The notes under the pieces: generated by a model
Seen by the model: the letters and a program-made list of their open reading frames with translations, nothing else
Database searches by the model: none
What the model was told of the DNA's origin: nothing
Program-made: the position numbers and the translations under genes
Source of the DNA: Tumebacillus sp. BK434
GTDB lineage: Bacteria > Bacillota > Bacilli > Tumebacillales > Tumebacillaceae
Assembly: GCF_004340785.1 (NCBI RefSeq)
Contig: NZ_SLXS01000004.1
Span: 248,001 to 312,000, forward strand
Direction: 5' to 3'
DNA: 64,000 nucleotides
Part shown: one piece after another, positions 47,528 through 57,261 of the stretch
Position numbering within the stretch: the stretch's first letter is position 1
Layout: each line of letters opens with the position of its first letter

Positions 47528-49987
47528 ATGAGCGAACGACGCTATGTACCTGCAGACATCGAACAAAAATGGCAAACTCATTGGGAAGAAACCAAGGCTT
47601 TTGCGACCGAAAACGACCCGAACAAACCGTATTACTACACGCTGGAGCAATTCCCGTATCCGTCGGGCCGCCTGCACATGGGCCACGTCCGCGTGTACAC
47701 GATCGGCGATGTTGTCGCCCGCTTTAAGAAACAGCACGGTTACAACGTGCTGCACCCGATGGGCTGGGATGCCTTCGGGATGCCAGCGGAGAACTACGCG
47801 ATCAAGCATGGCGTGCATCCGAACGTCTCCACCTACGAAAACATCGAGTTCATGAAGCAGCAGCAAAAGGAACTCGGCACGTCCTACGACTGGTCCCGCG
47901 AACTGGCGACCTGCTCGCCGGAGTACTACAAGTGGACGCAATGGCTGTTCCAGCTGTTCTATGAGCGCGATCTGGCCTACAAGAAAAAAGCGGCCGTCAA
48001 CTGGTGCCCGGAATGCTCGACGGTGCTGGCGAACGAACAGGTGGAAAACGGCGGCTGCTGGCGCTGCGGCACCGAGGTGGTCAAGAAGGACCTCGAACAA
48101 TGGTTCTTCCGCATCACCGAGTACGCTGACCGCCTGCTGAACGATCTCGACAATCTGCCGGGCTGGCCGGACAAAGTCAAAACGATGCAGAAGAACTGGA
48201 TCGGCAAGAGCACCGGCGCCGACATCACCTATCAGATCGACGGCACCGACGCGACAGTCACCGTCTTCACCACCCGCCCGGACACCTTGTTCGGCGTCTC
48301 CTACCTGGTGCTGGCGCCGGAGCATGAGCTGGTCGGCAAGCTGATCGCAGGCCAGGACAACGAAGCGGCGGTCAAGGCGTTCGTCGACGAAGTGCGCAAA
48401 GCGTCCGAGATCGAGCGCACCTCGACCGACGCGGAGAAGAAAGGCATCCACATCGGCGCGTCGGCGATCCATCCGCTGACCGGCGCGAAGCTGCCGATCC
48501 TGATCGCCAACTACGTGCTACCCGACTACGGCACCGGCGCTGTGATGGGCGTTCCTGCGCACGATGAGCGCGACTTCGAATTCGCGACCAAGTACGAACT
48601 GCCGATCCCGGTCGTCATCGAGCCGGCGGGGGGCCTGCCGGAAACGCTGACGGCGGCGATCACCGAAGACGGCACGCTCATCAACTCCGGCGACTTCAAC
48701 GGCCTGCACAACCGCGAGGCGCTGGTCAAGATCGTCGAGAAGCTGGAAGGCATGGGCGTGGGCAAGATGACCACTTCGTTCCGCCTGCGCGACTGGCTGA
48801 TCTCTCGCCAACGCTACTGGGGCGCGCCGATCCCGATGATCTCCTGCGACTCCTGCGGCACCGTGCCGGTACCGAAAGATCAGCTGCCGGTGCTGCTGCC
48901 GGAACACGTCGACTTCGGCGTGAAAGGCAAGTCGCCGCTGGCGACGAACGAGGAATTTGTCAACACGACCTGCCCGTCCTGCGGCGGTGCGGCGAAGCGC
49001 GAGACCGACACGATGGATACGTTCATCGACTCCTCGTGGTACTACCTGCGCTACATCTCCGCACAGGATGACACGAAAGTATTTGACACCGAAGCGGTCA
49101 ACAAATGGCTGCCGGTCGACAAGTACATCGGCGGCATCGAACATGCGGTGCTGCACCTGCTGTACTCCCGCTTCTTCACGAAGGTGCTGTACGATGCCGG
49201 TCTGGTCAACTTCGAAGAGCCGTTCGAAAGCCTGCTCACCCAGGGCATGGTCGTGCTGAACGGCGCGAAGATGTCGAAGTCGAAAGGCAACGTCGTCTCG
49301 CCGGAAGAGATCATCGAGAAGTACGGCGCCGACACCGCGCGCGTGTTCATGCTGTTCGCAGCGCCGCCGGATCGCGATCTGGAGTGGAGCGACACCGGCA
49401 TCGAAGGGGCGCACCGCTTCCTGAGCCGGGTGTGGCGTCTGGTCGAGTCGCACGCCGACATCATCGCGGCGGGCGGCACGCCGAACATCGTCGGTGAAGC
49501 GGAGAAGAAGATGCGCATGGCGATGCATGCGGCGATCAAGAAGGTCAGCGAAGACATCGGTGAGCGCTATCAGTTCAACACGGCGATCTCGGCGATCATG
49601 GAGCTGGTCAACGCGATCTACGCCTATCCGGAAGCAGCGGATGCGGCGCTGAAGGCGCAAGCGATCGAGACGGCGGTCCGCCTGCTCTACCCGGCTGCTC
49701 CGCACATCACCTCTGAGCTGTGGGAGATGATGGGCAAGCAGGAGTCGCTGATCCGAGTCGACTGGCCGCAATACGACGAGTCGGCGCTGGTGCTCGATGA
49801 GATCGAATATGTCGTCCAGATCAACGGGAAAGTCCGCGACAAGCTGGTCTTCCCGGCTGCAGCCACCCGCGAAGAGGTGGAAGCGGCGGTGATGAGCTCG
49901 GAGAAAGTTCACGCCCTGATCGAAGGCAAGGCGATCAAAAAAGTGATCGTGGTGCCGAACAAACTGGTCAACCTGGTCATCGCGTAA
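47528..49987 (+). CDS. leuS: Leucyl-tRNA synthetase
   Basis: An 819-residue class I synthetase. The HIGH-type motif is [12 protein letters not shown] and the KMSKS loop is [10 protein letters not shown]. The editing domain carries [19 protein letters not shown] and the [18 protein letters not shown] segment with its catalytic Asp. Zinc-type cysteine pairs are present (CPEC, CWRC; CDSCGT, CPSCGG). It charges tRNA-Leu. AAAAGGAGG precedes the ATG at 47528; an upstream in-frame ATG at 47474 lies inside the T-box terminator and was rejected. Confidence 0.98.
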   Translation: MSERRYVPADIEQKWQTHWEETKAFATENDPNKPYYYTLEQFPYPSGRLHMGHVRVYTIGDVVARFKKQHGYNVLHPMGWDAFGMPAENYAIKHGVHPNVSTYENIEFMKQQQKELGTSYDWSRELATCSPEYYKWTQWLFQLFYERDLAYKKKAAVNWCPECSTVLANEQVENGGCWRCGTEVVKKDLEQWFFRITEYADRLLNDLDNLPGWPDKVKTMQKNWIGKSTGADITYQIDGTDATVTVFTTRPDTLFGVSYLVLAPEHELVGKLIAGQDNEAAVKAFVDEVRKASEIERTSTDAEKKGIHIGASAIHPLTGAKLPILIANYVLPDYGTGAVMGVPAHDERDFEFATKYELPIPVVIEPAGGLPETLTAAITEDGTLINSGDFNGLHNREALVKIVEKLEGMGVGKMTTSFRLRDWLISRQRYWGAPIPMISCDSCGTVPVPKDQLPVLLPEHVDFGVKGKSPLATNEEFVNTTCPSCGGAAKRETDTMDTFIDSSWYYLRYISAQDDTKVFDTEAVNKWLPVDKYIGGIEHAVLHLLYSRFFTKVLYDAGLVNFEEPFESLLTQGMVVLNGAKMSKSKGNVVSPEEIIEKYGADTARVFMLFAAPPDRDLEWSDTGIEGAHRFLSRVWRLVESHADIIAAGGTPNIVGEAEKKMRMAMHAAIKKVSEDIGERYQFNTAISAIMELVNAIYAYPEAADAALKAQAIETAVRLLYPAAPHITSELWEMMGKQESLIRVDWPQYDESALVLDEIEYVVQINGKVRDKLVFPAAATREEVEAAVMSSEKVHALIEGKAIKKVIVVPNKLVNLVIA

Positions 49988-49995
49988 GTCATGGG

Positions 49996-50035
49996 AGAAG
50001 CCCCTGCAGAGCGCATCTGCACGGGCTTTTCTTTT
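49996..50035 (+). terminator. Intrinsic terminator after leuS
   Basis: AAGCCCCTGCAG / CTGCACGGGCTT stem with one mismatch, followed by TTTCTTTT. Confidence 0.8.
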
Positions 50036-50125
50036 CGCGCGGTGGAATTTACCTGAAGGATTTTGCACTTGTATAGAGAATTAGTCACGCTATGGAATTC
50101 GTTAATCCGGGAGGAATACGCAGAG

Positions 50126-51148
50126 ATGAGTGAATCAAATACTTACTACATCAAACAAGTCTGGCGTCAGAAGGGGGACGCTTTGTTCGAACGGATCTCG
50201 TTCAAAGAAGAGAACAAAGCACAGGAACTCAGCCAGACGACTCGTCCTGTTCTGTTGCTGGAAACTAAGGCCAACAGCGGCTCCAACGCCGTGTTTGCGA
50301 TTGGTCATGTGACCGAGCCGGTTGTCATTGCTGAAGAGATGACTTACCCGGGACAGACGGGTGAGTTTTCATATCATGTACCGTTTACGTATGACGTTGT
50401 GCTGGAATCGAAACAGAACGGGATCACCCGTGACGAACTGCAAGAACTGACCGGGCAGAAGTTCGCCCCGCAGGTCAAAGGCGGTTTGTACGAGATCGAA
50501 GCGGCCGCTTACGAGCAGTTGGCATCGATCCTGAACGAGCGCGCCGGACAAGCCCCGGCTGCGAAGAAAGCTCCCGCGAAAGCCGCTTCGGAAGCGAAGA
50601 AAGCCCCGGCTGAGAAAACGGCAACGGCCGTGAATCAAGTTTCGTCTGCGAAAGCGGTTTCGGCAGCAGCGAACGAAGCTGCGGCGGTGAATGTTGCCCT
50701 CGCGGACGAACTGATCAAGGCTGTCTCCCTGCTCGAAGAGCGCGGCGAGCTGCGCCTTGTAGTCGAAGGCGGTAAGGTCGACACCTTCCCGGCCGCGCTG
50801 CTGGCGATGGAAGATCTGTCGGCCCTGCAGGCGGAGATCCACAACTACCTCACCGCAGGCGGCCACGCAGCGGTCGATGCAGCTGCGGCAGAAACGGCTG
50901 CTGCAGGCGCGGCGTCGACCCGCTATGCGAAAGTGATCAAGCTGGCCGAGTCGCTGGTGCGCGCAGGCAACTACGCCTCCGTCCAGATCCCGACCGTGCA
51001 AAAGGCATTCTACCGCGGTGACGCCAAGCTCCCGCACCCGTACCACGCCATCGAGCTCCAAGGCGCCCGCGGCCACCATATCCTCGGCACGGACGGCACC
51101 TTGTACACCGCTGAAGGCAAAGTCGTACAACACTTCTTGGGTCTGTAA
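50126..51148 (+). CDS. Unrecognised two-part protein with Ala/Lys-rich linker
   Basis: A 340-residue soluble protein of unknown function. Part one (about residues 1-145) is a mixed alpha-beta region (YYIKQVWRQKGDALFERISF, RPVLLLETKANSGSNAVFAIGHV). A low-complexity linker rich in Ala, Lys and Pro follows (about 150-210), resembling the tails of histone H1-like proteins. Part two (about 215-340) starts LADELIKAVSLLEERGELR and ends GHHILGTDGTLYTAEGKVVQHFLGL. There is no signal peptide, membrane segment or catalytic motif. GGGAGGA precedes the ATG at 50126. The basic linker could contact nucleic acid (inference). Monocistronic between two terminators. Confidence 0.75.
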   Translation: MSESNTYYIKQVWRQKGDALFERISFKEENKAQELSQTTRPVLLLETKANSGSNAVFAIGHVTEPVVIAEEMTYPGQTGEFSYHVPFTYDVVLESKQNGITRDELQELTGQKFAPQVKGGLYEIEAAAYEQLASILNERAGQAPAAKKAPAKAASEAKKAPAEKTATAVNQVSSAKAVSAAANEAAAVNVALADELIKAVSLLEERGELRLVVEGGKVDTFPAALLAMEDLSALQAEIHNYLTAGGHAAVDAAAAETAAAGAASTRYAKVIKLAESLVRAGNYASVQIPTVQKAFYRGDAKLPHPYHAIELQGARGHHILGTDGTLYTAEGKVVQHFLGL

Positions 51149-51160
51149 AATACGTCAAGC

Positions 51161-51192
51161 AAGCGGGCTGGGAACTCTCCCAGCCCGCTTTT
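51161..51192 (+). terminator. Intrinsic terminator
   Basis: Perfect 13-bp stem AAGCGGGCTGGGA / TCCCAGCCCGCTT with a four-base loop, then TTTT. Confidence 0.9.
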
Positions 51193-51201
51193 CCATGCAT
51201 C

Positions 51202-51235
51202 AAAAAAGCCACGCCGTCAGGGCGTGGCTTTTTTG
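51202..51235. terminator. Bidirectional terminator, ddl side
   Basis: Perfect 14-bp stem AAAAAAGCCACGCC / GGCGTGGCTTTTTT with a 5-base loop. It stops ddl transcripts coming from the right. Confidence 0.92.
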
Positions 51236-51237
51236 TC

Positions 51238-52332
51238 TTATCGTTCACGGTTCTTGTCTTCATGCCGTTCGAGCGCCAACTCAATCAGCTTCTCCAGCAA
51301 TTGATCGTACGGCAGCCCGGTCACTTCCCACAGTTTCGGATACATCGAGAAGATCGTGAAGCCCGGGAACGTGTTGATCTCATTGATCAAAAATTCGCCG
51401 GTCTGGCGGCACAGGAAGAAGTCCACGCGGGACAGCCCCGAGCCGTCGATCGCCTGAAACGCCTTCAGCGCCAGTGCGCGCACTTCGTCCGACTGCTTCG
51501 GCGTCAGCTCGGCCGGGATGACCATCACCGAGTCGCCGTCGATGTATTTGGCGTTGTAGTCGTAGAACTCCTCGCCGGAAGAGACGATCTCACCTGCCAC
51601 CGAGGCGGCCGGCTGCTCATTGCCCAGCACGGCGACTTCGATCTCACGGCCGTCGACCGCTTCTTCGATGATCAGCTTGCGGTCATACTTCGCCGCCAAG
51701 CGCAGCGAGTCGAACAGCTCCTCGCGGTTCTTCGCCTTGGAGATGCCGACAGACGACCCGAGGTTCGCCGGCTTGATGAAGCACGGATACCCGAGCGACG
51801 CTTCCACCTGCTCCACGACCGCGCCCGGCTCGCGCTCGAACGCCGAGCGCAGCACCACTTCATAGCGCGCCTGGTTCAGCCCTTCTTCGGCGAACACTTT
51901 CTTCATCATCGCTTTATCCATGCCGACGGCCGACGCCAGAACACCTGCGCCGACATACGGCAGGTTGAGCAGTTCAAACAGCCCCTGCACCGTGCCGTCT
52001 TCACCAAACGGGCCGTGCAGGATCGGAAGCACCACATCTATGTCACCGACCGACTGCATCGGCAGGACGGCGCCTTGCGCCACCGGCACCAGCTCGGCCA
52101 GCTGTTCCTCGTGCACACCATCGGTGAGCAGTTGCGGCGGGATCGGCGCACCCAGTGCATGATAAGCGCCGAGACCGACATGCCACGTGCCCGCCTTGTC
52201 GATGCCGATCGGGAGGATTTCAAATTTGTTCTGATCCAGATTCTCGATGACTGATCGAGCAGAATTGATGGAGACTTCGTGTTCGCCCGACATGCCGCCA
52301 AAGACGATCCCCACTCTGATTTTCCGTTTCAT
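51238..52332 (-). CDS. ddl: D-alanine--D-alanine ligase
   Basis: A 364-residue ATP-grasp enzyme. [22 protein letters not shown] is the N-terminal D-Ala site, [44 protein letters not shown] the central signature, and [18 protein letters not shown] and [17 protein letters not shown] the ATP-binding parts. [29 protein letters not shown] is the metal- and second D-Ala-binding end. It makes D-Ala-D-Ala for peptidoglycan. Sequence class (D-Ala versus D-lactate or D-Ser) was not decided, but there is no vanH- or vanX-like neighbour, so the housekeeping role is favoured. Confidence 0.95.
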   Translation of the reverse strand: MKRKIRVGIVFGGMSGEHEVSINSARSVIENLDQNKFEILPIGIDKAGTWHVGLGAYHALGAPIPPQLLTDGVHEEQLAELVPVAQGAVLPMQSVGDIDVVLPILHGPFGEDGTVQGLFELLNLPYVGAGVLASAVGMDKAMMKKVFAEEGLNQARYEVVLRSAFEREPGAVVEQVEASLGYPCFIKPANLGSSVGISKAKNREELFDSLRLAAKYDRKLIIEEAVDGREIEVAVLGNEQPAASVAGEIVSSGEEFYDYNAKYIDGDSVMVIPAELTPKQSDEVRALALKAFQAIDGSGLSRVDFFLCRQTGEFLINEINTFPGFTIFSMYPKLWEVTGLPYDQLLEKLIELALERHEDKNRER

Positions 52333-52392
52333 CCGCTCACTCCTTTCTGCTAACCATCTTATTATGCTAAACGTCTAGGCGTGTGTCCAGAA

Positions 52393-52420
52393 CGAAAAAA
52401 ACCCCGGCATCGTCCGGGGT
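52393..52420 (-). terminator. Intrinsic terminator after mntR
   Basis: On the minus strand, ACCCCGG / CCGGGGT with a 6-base loop is followed by a T run. It overlaps the mntR stop. Confidence 0.85.
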
Positions 52421-52866
52421 CACTGTTTATCGCGGTCTACCTCTTTCAAATCCTCCAGTTCTTTGCAGAACTCATTAAACTCGGTCAGACACTCCTGATT
52501 CTGATGGAAGAACAACACGAGGTTGTTCAGCGCGTCCATCGTGGTCGGGGAGACGTGATGCTCGATGCCTTCGACATCATTTTGAATCGTCTGCTCCGAG
52601 ACGCCAAGCATGCGCAGGAACTCCTCCAGCATCTTGTGGCGCTGCTTCATCAGCTTGCCGAGCTGCTCGCCGCGCGGAGTCAGGACGATCCCGCGGTATT
52701 TTTCATAGGTGACGAGCTTCTTTTCGTCAAGCTTCTGGATCATTTTGGTCACAGAGGACGGCTGCACAGACAGCGAGGAGGCGATGTCCGAGACCCGGGC
52801 GTACCCTTTCTCTTTCATCAGCTCATAGATCTTTTCCAGGTAATCCTCCATGCTAGATGTGAGCAT
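52420..52866 (-). CDS. mntR: Manganese transport regulator MntR
   Basis: A 148-residue DtxR-family repressor. The winged helix is KGYARVSDIASSLSVQPSSVTKMIQKLDEKKLV. The Mn ligands of MntR are visible: Asp and Glu in SMEDYLEKIY, His in MKQRHKMLEEF, and Glu/Glu/His in NDVEGIEHH. It represses Mn uptake genes when Mn is replete. AGAGAGGA precedes the ATG. No Mn transporter lies in the window. Confidence 0.95.
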   Translation of the reverse strand: MLTSSMEDYLEKIYELMKEKGYARVSDIASSLSVQPSSVTKMIQKLDEKKLVTYEKYRGIVLTPRGEQLGKLMKQRHKMLEEFLRMLGVSEQTIQNDVEGIEHHVSPTTMDALNNLVLFFHQNQECLTEFNEFCKELEDLKEVDRDKQ

Positions 52867-52938
52867 TTGCAGTCCTCTCTTTCCGTATCAAAATGGCACG
52901 TACCATTGTACCCCATACAGGCAGGACTTACAAGCACA

Positions 52939-53463
52939 CTAGAGGTGATCGTCCCATGGCATGTACCCCTTTTTCTTCAAATAGCTGTAAATTTGGCGCT
53001 CAATAAAGCGATTTACTTTCGTCGGCCAGCCCTCTTTTTCCGAGATCGGATCGACCCAGATCGTAAAGAAGCCAGACCGGTTGCCGCCGACGATGTCGGT
53101 CAGCAGCTGATCCCCGATCACCACCGTGTCGCGGGAGGTGGTGTGGAGCAGCTTCAAGGCCCGGGAAAAGGGATGCCCCCACGGTTTGCGCGCCTCGTAG
53201 ACGAATGGAATGCCAAGCGGCCGCGCGAACGAGGAGACGCGCAGCTCCCGGTTGTTGGAGACGATCACCACTTTCATTTCGCGGTCGCGGATCTTTTGCA
53301 GCCAGGAGGTCAGCTGTTCGTTTGCGTAGGTGCTGTCCTGTTCGACGAGCGTGTTGTCGAGGTTGGTGATGACGCCTTTGATCCCTTTGCTTTGCAGCTT
53401 GTCTAAATCGATGTCATAGATGGTGTGCAGATGAAGGCTCGGGATAAATTTTTCCAGCATCAT
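52939..53463 (-). CDS. Second YqeG family HAD phosphatase
   Basis: A 174-residue paralogue of the protein at 40100-40615. It opens MMLEKFIPSLHLHTIYDIDLDKLQSKGIKG, then VITNLDNTLVEQD, VVIVSNNRELRVSSF, ARKPWGHPFSRAL and VVIGDQLLTDIVGGNRSGF. The nucleophile motif is NLDNT where the other copy has DLDNT, so the first Asp (the usual HAD nucleophile) is Asn while the second Asp of DxD-type remains. Catalysis may therefore be lost or altered. ATG at 53463 follows GAGGAGGTC by nine bases; the next codon is also ATG. Confidence 0.88.
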   Translation of the reverse strand: MMLEKFIPSLHLHTIYDIDLDKLQSKGIKGVITNLDNTLVEQDSTYANEQLTSWLQKIRDREMKVVIVSNNRELRVSSFARPLGIPFVYEARKPWGHPFSRALKLLHTTSRDTVVIGDQLLTDIVGGNRSGFFTIWVDPISEKEGWPTKVNRFIERQIYSYLKKKGYMPWDDHL

Positions 53464-53634
53464 GACGGAGTCGACCTCCTCGGGCAAAGGTGTGATAGCG
53501 TTAGGGTTGGCGCGATGGGGTAGCAGGATGCAGGTAAGATTTTGTCAGACGCTGACTACCTTTGACGGACGGCAGGAAAACATTTTGCAGGAGGCGAATA
53601 GAAGCCGGGAAGCCCAGAAAGGAGGAGAGAACTT

Positions 53635-54219
53635 GTGAACATGCAAAAGAAAGAACGCACGCTGCTCCTGGTGTTGCTGATCGGCATCCTGCTCGCCGGA
53701 AGCGTCTATCTCTACGGAGGCCAAGACGACCTGCAGGCCGCTCAAGGCGTGGTGCTGGATCAGGAACCCGCACAACAGCCCGCACAGGCGGCAGGGAAGA
53801 TCAAGGTGCATGTGAAAGGCGCTGTGAACTCGCCGGGCGTGTACCAGTTGCCAGCAGGCTCCCGCGTGATCGACGCGATCGAAGCGGCCGGCGGCTCCAA
53901 GGCAGGAGCTCAGCTCGACGAGATCAACCTCGCCCAGGCGCTCACAGACGGTGGCCAAGTGTCTGTACCGGACCAGCCGGCCGAAGGAAAGCAGGCTGCT
54001 GACCAGCAGAGTGCCGCACAAGCCGGCAAAATCAACCTCAACACCGCCACGCTCGACCAGCTCGACACCCTCCCCGGCATCGGCACGATCCGCGCCCAAG
54101 CCATCCTCGACCACCGACAATCCCACGGCCGTTTCTTTCAAGTCGACGATCTCAAACAGGTATCCGGCCTCAGCGCCAAACTGATCGACGGGCTCCGCGA
54201 CAAGGTCTACGTCGAATAG
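53635..54219 (+). CDS. comEA: Competence protein ComEA
   Basis: A 194-residue DNA-receptor protein. An N-terminal membrane anchor (TLLLVLLIGILLAGSVYLYG) is followed by an SLBB domain (KIKVHVKGAVNSPGVYQLPAGSRVIDAIEAAGG) and a C-terminal double helix-hairpin-helix domain (INLNTATLDQLDTLPGIGTIRAQAILDHRQ). It binds double-stranded DNA outside the membrane during transformation. GTG at 53635 follows AGGAGG by nine bases. It is three bases from comEC, so the two are one operon; comEB and comER are not between or beside them. Confidence 0.95.
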   Translation: MNMQKKERTLLLVLLIGILLAGSVYLYGGQDDLQAAQGVVLDQEPAQQPAQAAGKIKVHVKGAVNSPGVYQLPAGSRVIDAIEAAGGSKAGAQLDEINLAQALTDGGQVSVPDQPAEGKQAADQQSAAQAGKINLNTATLDQLDTLPGIGTIRAQAILDHRQSHGRFFQVDDLKQVSGLSAKLIDGLRDKVYVE

Positions 54220-54221
54220 CG

Positions 54222-56528
54222 ATGTGGTGGAGACCGCTTCTGTTGCATGGACTTGCTTTTGCAGCGGGAATCGGCTGTGCTCAAGTTCCGCTGTCAGCGC
54301 ATGGCTGGCTCGTCCTCTGCCTGCTGCTTGCCGTGCTTGTCGTCAGCCTCTCGCTTCCGCTTTTGAAGCGCCGTCTCAAACAGGGAATGGCAGCCACAGC
54401 GGGCTTGCTGTTGACGCCAACCTTCGCGCTCGCCTGGGCAGCTGGCCTTTTCTATGCGTGCGGCTACGAGTGGGGACACCGCCCGGCCATGGAGTCCTAT
54501 GTGGGTCAGGACGTTGTCGTGCAGGGGAAAGTGGCCGCAGAGCCCGTTTGGAAAAAGGGGGTCTGGCGCTTTCGATTGGACACGACAGGCGGCGAGAGCG
54601 CTGTGGTGCATATCAAACAAAGCCGCGAGCAGGCACTCCGCTACGGCGATGTGCTGGAGATCTCAGCCGTGCTGGAAACGCCGTCCCCGGCGCGGAATCC
54701 GGGCGCATTTGACGCGAAGTCTTATTATGCGCGCCAAGGGATTCATTATGCGCTGAACGCGAAGCACTACCGCTTGCTCGGCCATGATGACCGGGGATGG
54801 CAGGGACGCTTTTTTCTCCCGATCCGTCAGCAGCTGCTCCGCGTGGTCAACGAACAGTTCCCCGGCGATCAAGGCGCTGTGGTCGCAGGGCTGGTGCTCG
54901 GGATCACCTCGGAGATCGACGACGTGACGATGGATTCGTTTCGTGTAATGGGCGTCGTGCACATTCTGGCGGTGTCAGGCGCAAATGTGGCGATGATCCT
55001 GTTGCCGTTTCTGGCGCTGTTCAAACGCCTGCACATATCGGACCGCAACCGTTACCTGCTCGGCATCCTGCTCGTGCTGCTCTACGGCGGCATCACCGGT
55101 GGCGGACCTTCCGTCCTGCGGGCTTGCACGATGGCGATCGTCTGGCTGGTGTCGCGCCTCGTCGCGCGCGAGACCGATCTGTTCACCTCATGGGCGCTGG
55201 CCGGATGGATCGCGCTGCTGCTAAATCCGCAGACGCTGTACGAACCCGGTTTTCAGCTGACGATGATCCTCACGATCGGACTGCTCTTGCTCCCCGACCG
55301 GCTGCGCTTTCTGTTCCAAAAGTTCCCCGGCAGACTTTCCACACTCCTCGCGGTCACCTTGGCTGCCGAACTGATGTCGATCCCGCTCGTCCTCACGTTT
55401 TACCCCGCCTTCACTCCGCTCACTTTGCTCGCCAACCTCCTGATCGTGCCGCTGTTGACCGTTTTAGTCCCGCTCGCCGTCCTCACCATGCTGCTTGGCT
55501 TGATTCATCCGCTCGCGGCATTTTTGCCGGCCTGTGTGGCGCGGCTGCTGCTCGACCTGCTCATCCTTCCGCTTCAATACGCAGGACAAGCCCGCTGGCT
55601 CGTGCGCAATTACCAGGCGCCGCCGCTGTGGTGGCTGTTCAGCTATTATGCCTGGTGGTGGCTCTTCGCACAGCGCAAGCAGGCCAAAAGCCTCGCCATT
55701 CTTGCCATCTGCCTCGTTCTGCCCCTGCTGGTTCACGACCAGCCGCTGCGCGTCACTTTTCTCGATGTCGGCCAAGGCGATTCTGCCATCATCCAGACAC
55801 CCCAAGGCCGCGTCTGGCTCATCGACGCAGGCGGCATCCCCGGCTTCATCCGCAGCGACTATGACGTAGGCAAGCGCGTCGTCGTTCCGGCACTCGCTTC
55901 TTATGGCATCGACCGCATCGACGTGCTCCTGCTGACACATGCGGACGAAGACCACATCCGCGGAGCTGCAGCTGTGCTGGAACACTTTCCAGTGGGCCAA
56001 GTGCTCGTCTCCAACAGCAGCGACCCGAGCCCCTTTTTCCAAGAGCTTCTCCACCAGATCAGGCAAAAGCGCATCCCGATCCTCGAACCGCGGGCCGGCC
56101 AATCCATCACGCTTGAAGACGGCATCACAGCCCGATTCTGGAACCCGGCAAGCTCGCCATCCGCAATTTCTGATCTTACCGACTCCAACGCCAACTCTCT
56201 CGTCTTCTCCCTGCACACGCTTGACCACACCTTCCTTTTTACCGCCGACGCCGAACAGCCCACCGCGCAACTCCGGCACGTCGACGTGCTCAAAGTCCCG
56301 CACCACGGCAGCAAAAACGCGAGCGCGCCCGGCTTCACCATCCGCCACGCCATCCTCTCCGTCGGCGCCAAGAACCGCTACGGCCACCCCGCCCCTTCGA
56401 CGCTTCAACAGCTGGAGCAGGCAAATGCCGTCATCTGGCGCACCGACCGCCAAGGGGCGATCGAAGTCATCTCCCGCCACAACGCCTTGCGCATCAAAAC
56501 GTGGCTGCCCGCACACGCTACGCCATAA
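54222..56528 (+). CDS. comEC: DNA uptake channel ComEC/Rec2
   Basis: A 768-residue membrane protein. An N-terminal membrane part and OB-like region (VVVQGKVAAEPVWKKGVWRF) precede the Competence domain (MGVVHILAVSGANVAMI, YGGITGGGPSVLRACTMAIV) and a C-terminal metallo-beta-lactamase domain with LDVGQGDSAIIQTPQG, THADEDHIRG and KVPHHGSKNA. ComEC carries single-stranded DNA across the membrane; the lactamase-like domain is thought to be the nuclease that degrades one strand. The protein is full length with no frameshift. The start codon lacks a strong SD and is probably coupled to comEA. Confidence 0.96.
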   Translation: MWWRPLLLHGLAFAAGIGCAQVPLSAHGWLVLCLLLAVLVVSLSLPLLKRRLKQGMAATAGLLLTPTFALAWAAGLFYACGYEWGHRPAMESYVGQDVVVQGKVAAEPVWKKGVWRFRLDTTGGESAVVHIKQSREQALRYGDVLEISAVLETPSPARNPGAFDAKSYYARQGIHYALNAKHYRLLGHDDRGWQGRFFLPIRQQLLRVVNEQFPGDQGAVVAGLVLGITSEIDDVTMDSFRVMGVVHILAVSGANVAMILLPFLALFKRLHISDRNRYLLGILLVLLYGGITGGGPSVLRACTMAIVWLVSRLVARETDLFTSWALAGWIALLLNPQTLYEPGFQLTMILTIGLLLLPDRLRFLFQKFPGRLSTLLAVTLAAELMSIPLVLTFYPAFTPLTLLANLLIVPLLTVLVPLAVLTMLLGLIHPLAAFLPACVARLLLDLLILPLQYAGQARWLVRNYQAPPLWWLFSYYAWWWLFAQRKQAKSLAILAICLVLPLLVHDQPLRVTFLDVGQGDSAIIQTPQGRVWLIDAGGIPGFIRSDYDVGKRVVVPALASYGIDRIDVLLLTHADEDHIRGAAAVLEHFPVGQVLVSNSSDPSPFFQELLHQIRQKRIPILEPRAGQSITLEDGITARFWNPASSPSAISDLTDSNANSLVFSLHTLDHTFLFTADAEQPTAQLRHVDVLKVPHHGSKNASAPGFTIRHAILSVGAKNRYGHPAPSTLQQLEQANAVIWRTDRQGAIEVISRHNALRIKTWLPAHATP

Positions 56529-56542
56529 GGGGGTGGCGTCTG

Positions 56543-56794
56543 ATGAGCAATCATCGACGGGTGCTGAATCCAAACGCGCAAGAGGCACTTGAACACCTGA
56601 AGTACGAGGTGGCGCAAGAACTCGGACTTGACGACGACATTCAGCAAAAAGGCTGGGGTGAGATGACCACCCGCGAAGTCGGCAAGATCGGCGGAGGAAT
56701 GGTACGCAAGATGATTCGCTTTGCAGAAGCCGAAATGGCCGCCAGAAACGGTCAGATCGACATGTCACAACCTGATCAGGGCGGCGCTTCCTAG
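56543..56794 (+). CDS. Alpha/beta-type small acid-soluble spore protein
   Basis: An 83-residue SASP. LEHLKYEVAQELG contains the GPR protease site and KIGGGMVRKMIRFAEAEM is the second DNA-binding helix. These proteins coat and protect spore DNA and are cut during germination. ATG at 56543 follows AAGGGGGTGG. Expression normally uses SigG; no promoter was recognised in the overlapping comEC end. Confidence 0.9.
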   Translation: MSNHRRVLNPNAQEALEHLKYEVAQELGLDDDIQQKGWGEMTTREVGKIGGGMVRKMIRFAEAEMAARNGQIDMSQPDQGGAS

Positions 56795-56806
56795 CGCCGT
56801 CTTTTT
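56783..56806 (+). terminator. Terminator after SASP gene
   Basis: CGGCGC / GCGCCG stem spanning the stop codon, then CTTTTTC. Confidence 0.75.
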
Positions 56807-56899
56807 CTTGTGCCGACAGCTCTGGAAATATTAGATGATTGATCTGCCCAGTCAACTCATCGTACCTTTATAGTAAGAACAACTGGGGAAGGTACCGCG

Positions 56900-57157
56900 A
56901 TGACACAGAGCTTAGAACAAAAAGTCGCGCAGCTGTGCGAACTCTCAAAACAGATTTCTGACCAGCGCCACGAAATTCTAAAACTTGACACGAGCAAGTT
57001 CATCCGCACTTTTGTCGACTTGACGGTGGCCATTGAGCAGATCGACTGCACCCGGGAAATGATGCGCGGCCGCGCCGACCACCTGTTGAGCCGTCCGGAA
57101 GACACCGAGCGCAAACTGCGCAGAGAACACCTCAAACTCGTGCACAGCAAAAAATAA
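56900..57157 (+). CDS. Small hypothetical protein, 85 aa
   Basis: An 85-residue helical, charged protein (MTQSLEQKVAQLCELSKQIS, then ILKLDTSKFIRTFVDLTVAIEQIDCTREMMRGRADHLL). No family was recognised. GGGGAAGG precedes the ATG. Two cysteines are present. There is no signal peptide. Confidence 0.6.
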   Translation: MTQSLEQKVAQLCELSKQISDQRHEILKLDTSKFIRTFVDLTVAIEQIDCTREMMRGRADHLLSRPEDTERKLRREHLKLVHSKK

Positions 57158-57261
57158 AGTGACCCAGAAAGTCCCGTCCTTTTTTCCGTATAGAGGGAGT
57201 ACGCAGGAAAGATACTTACCCTGTACCCATCTATGACCGAAAAGGGAGGGGTCTTTCTTCT

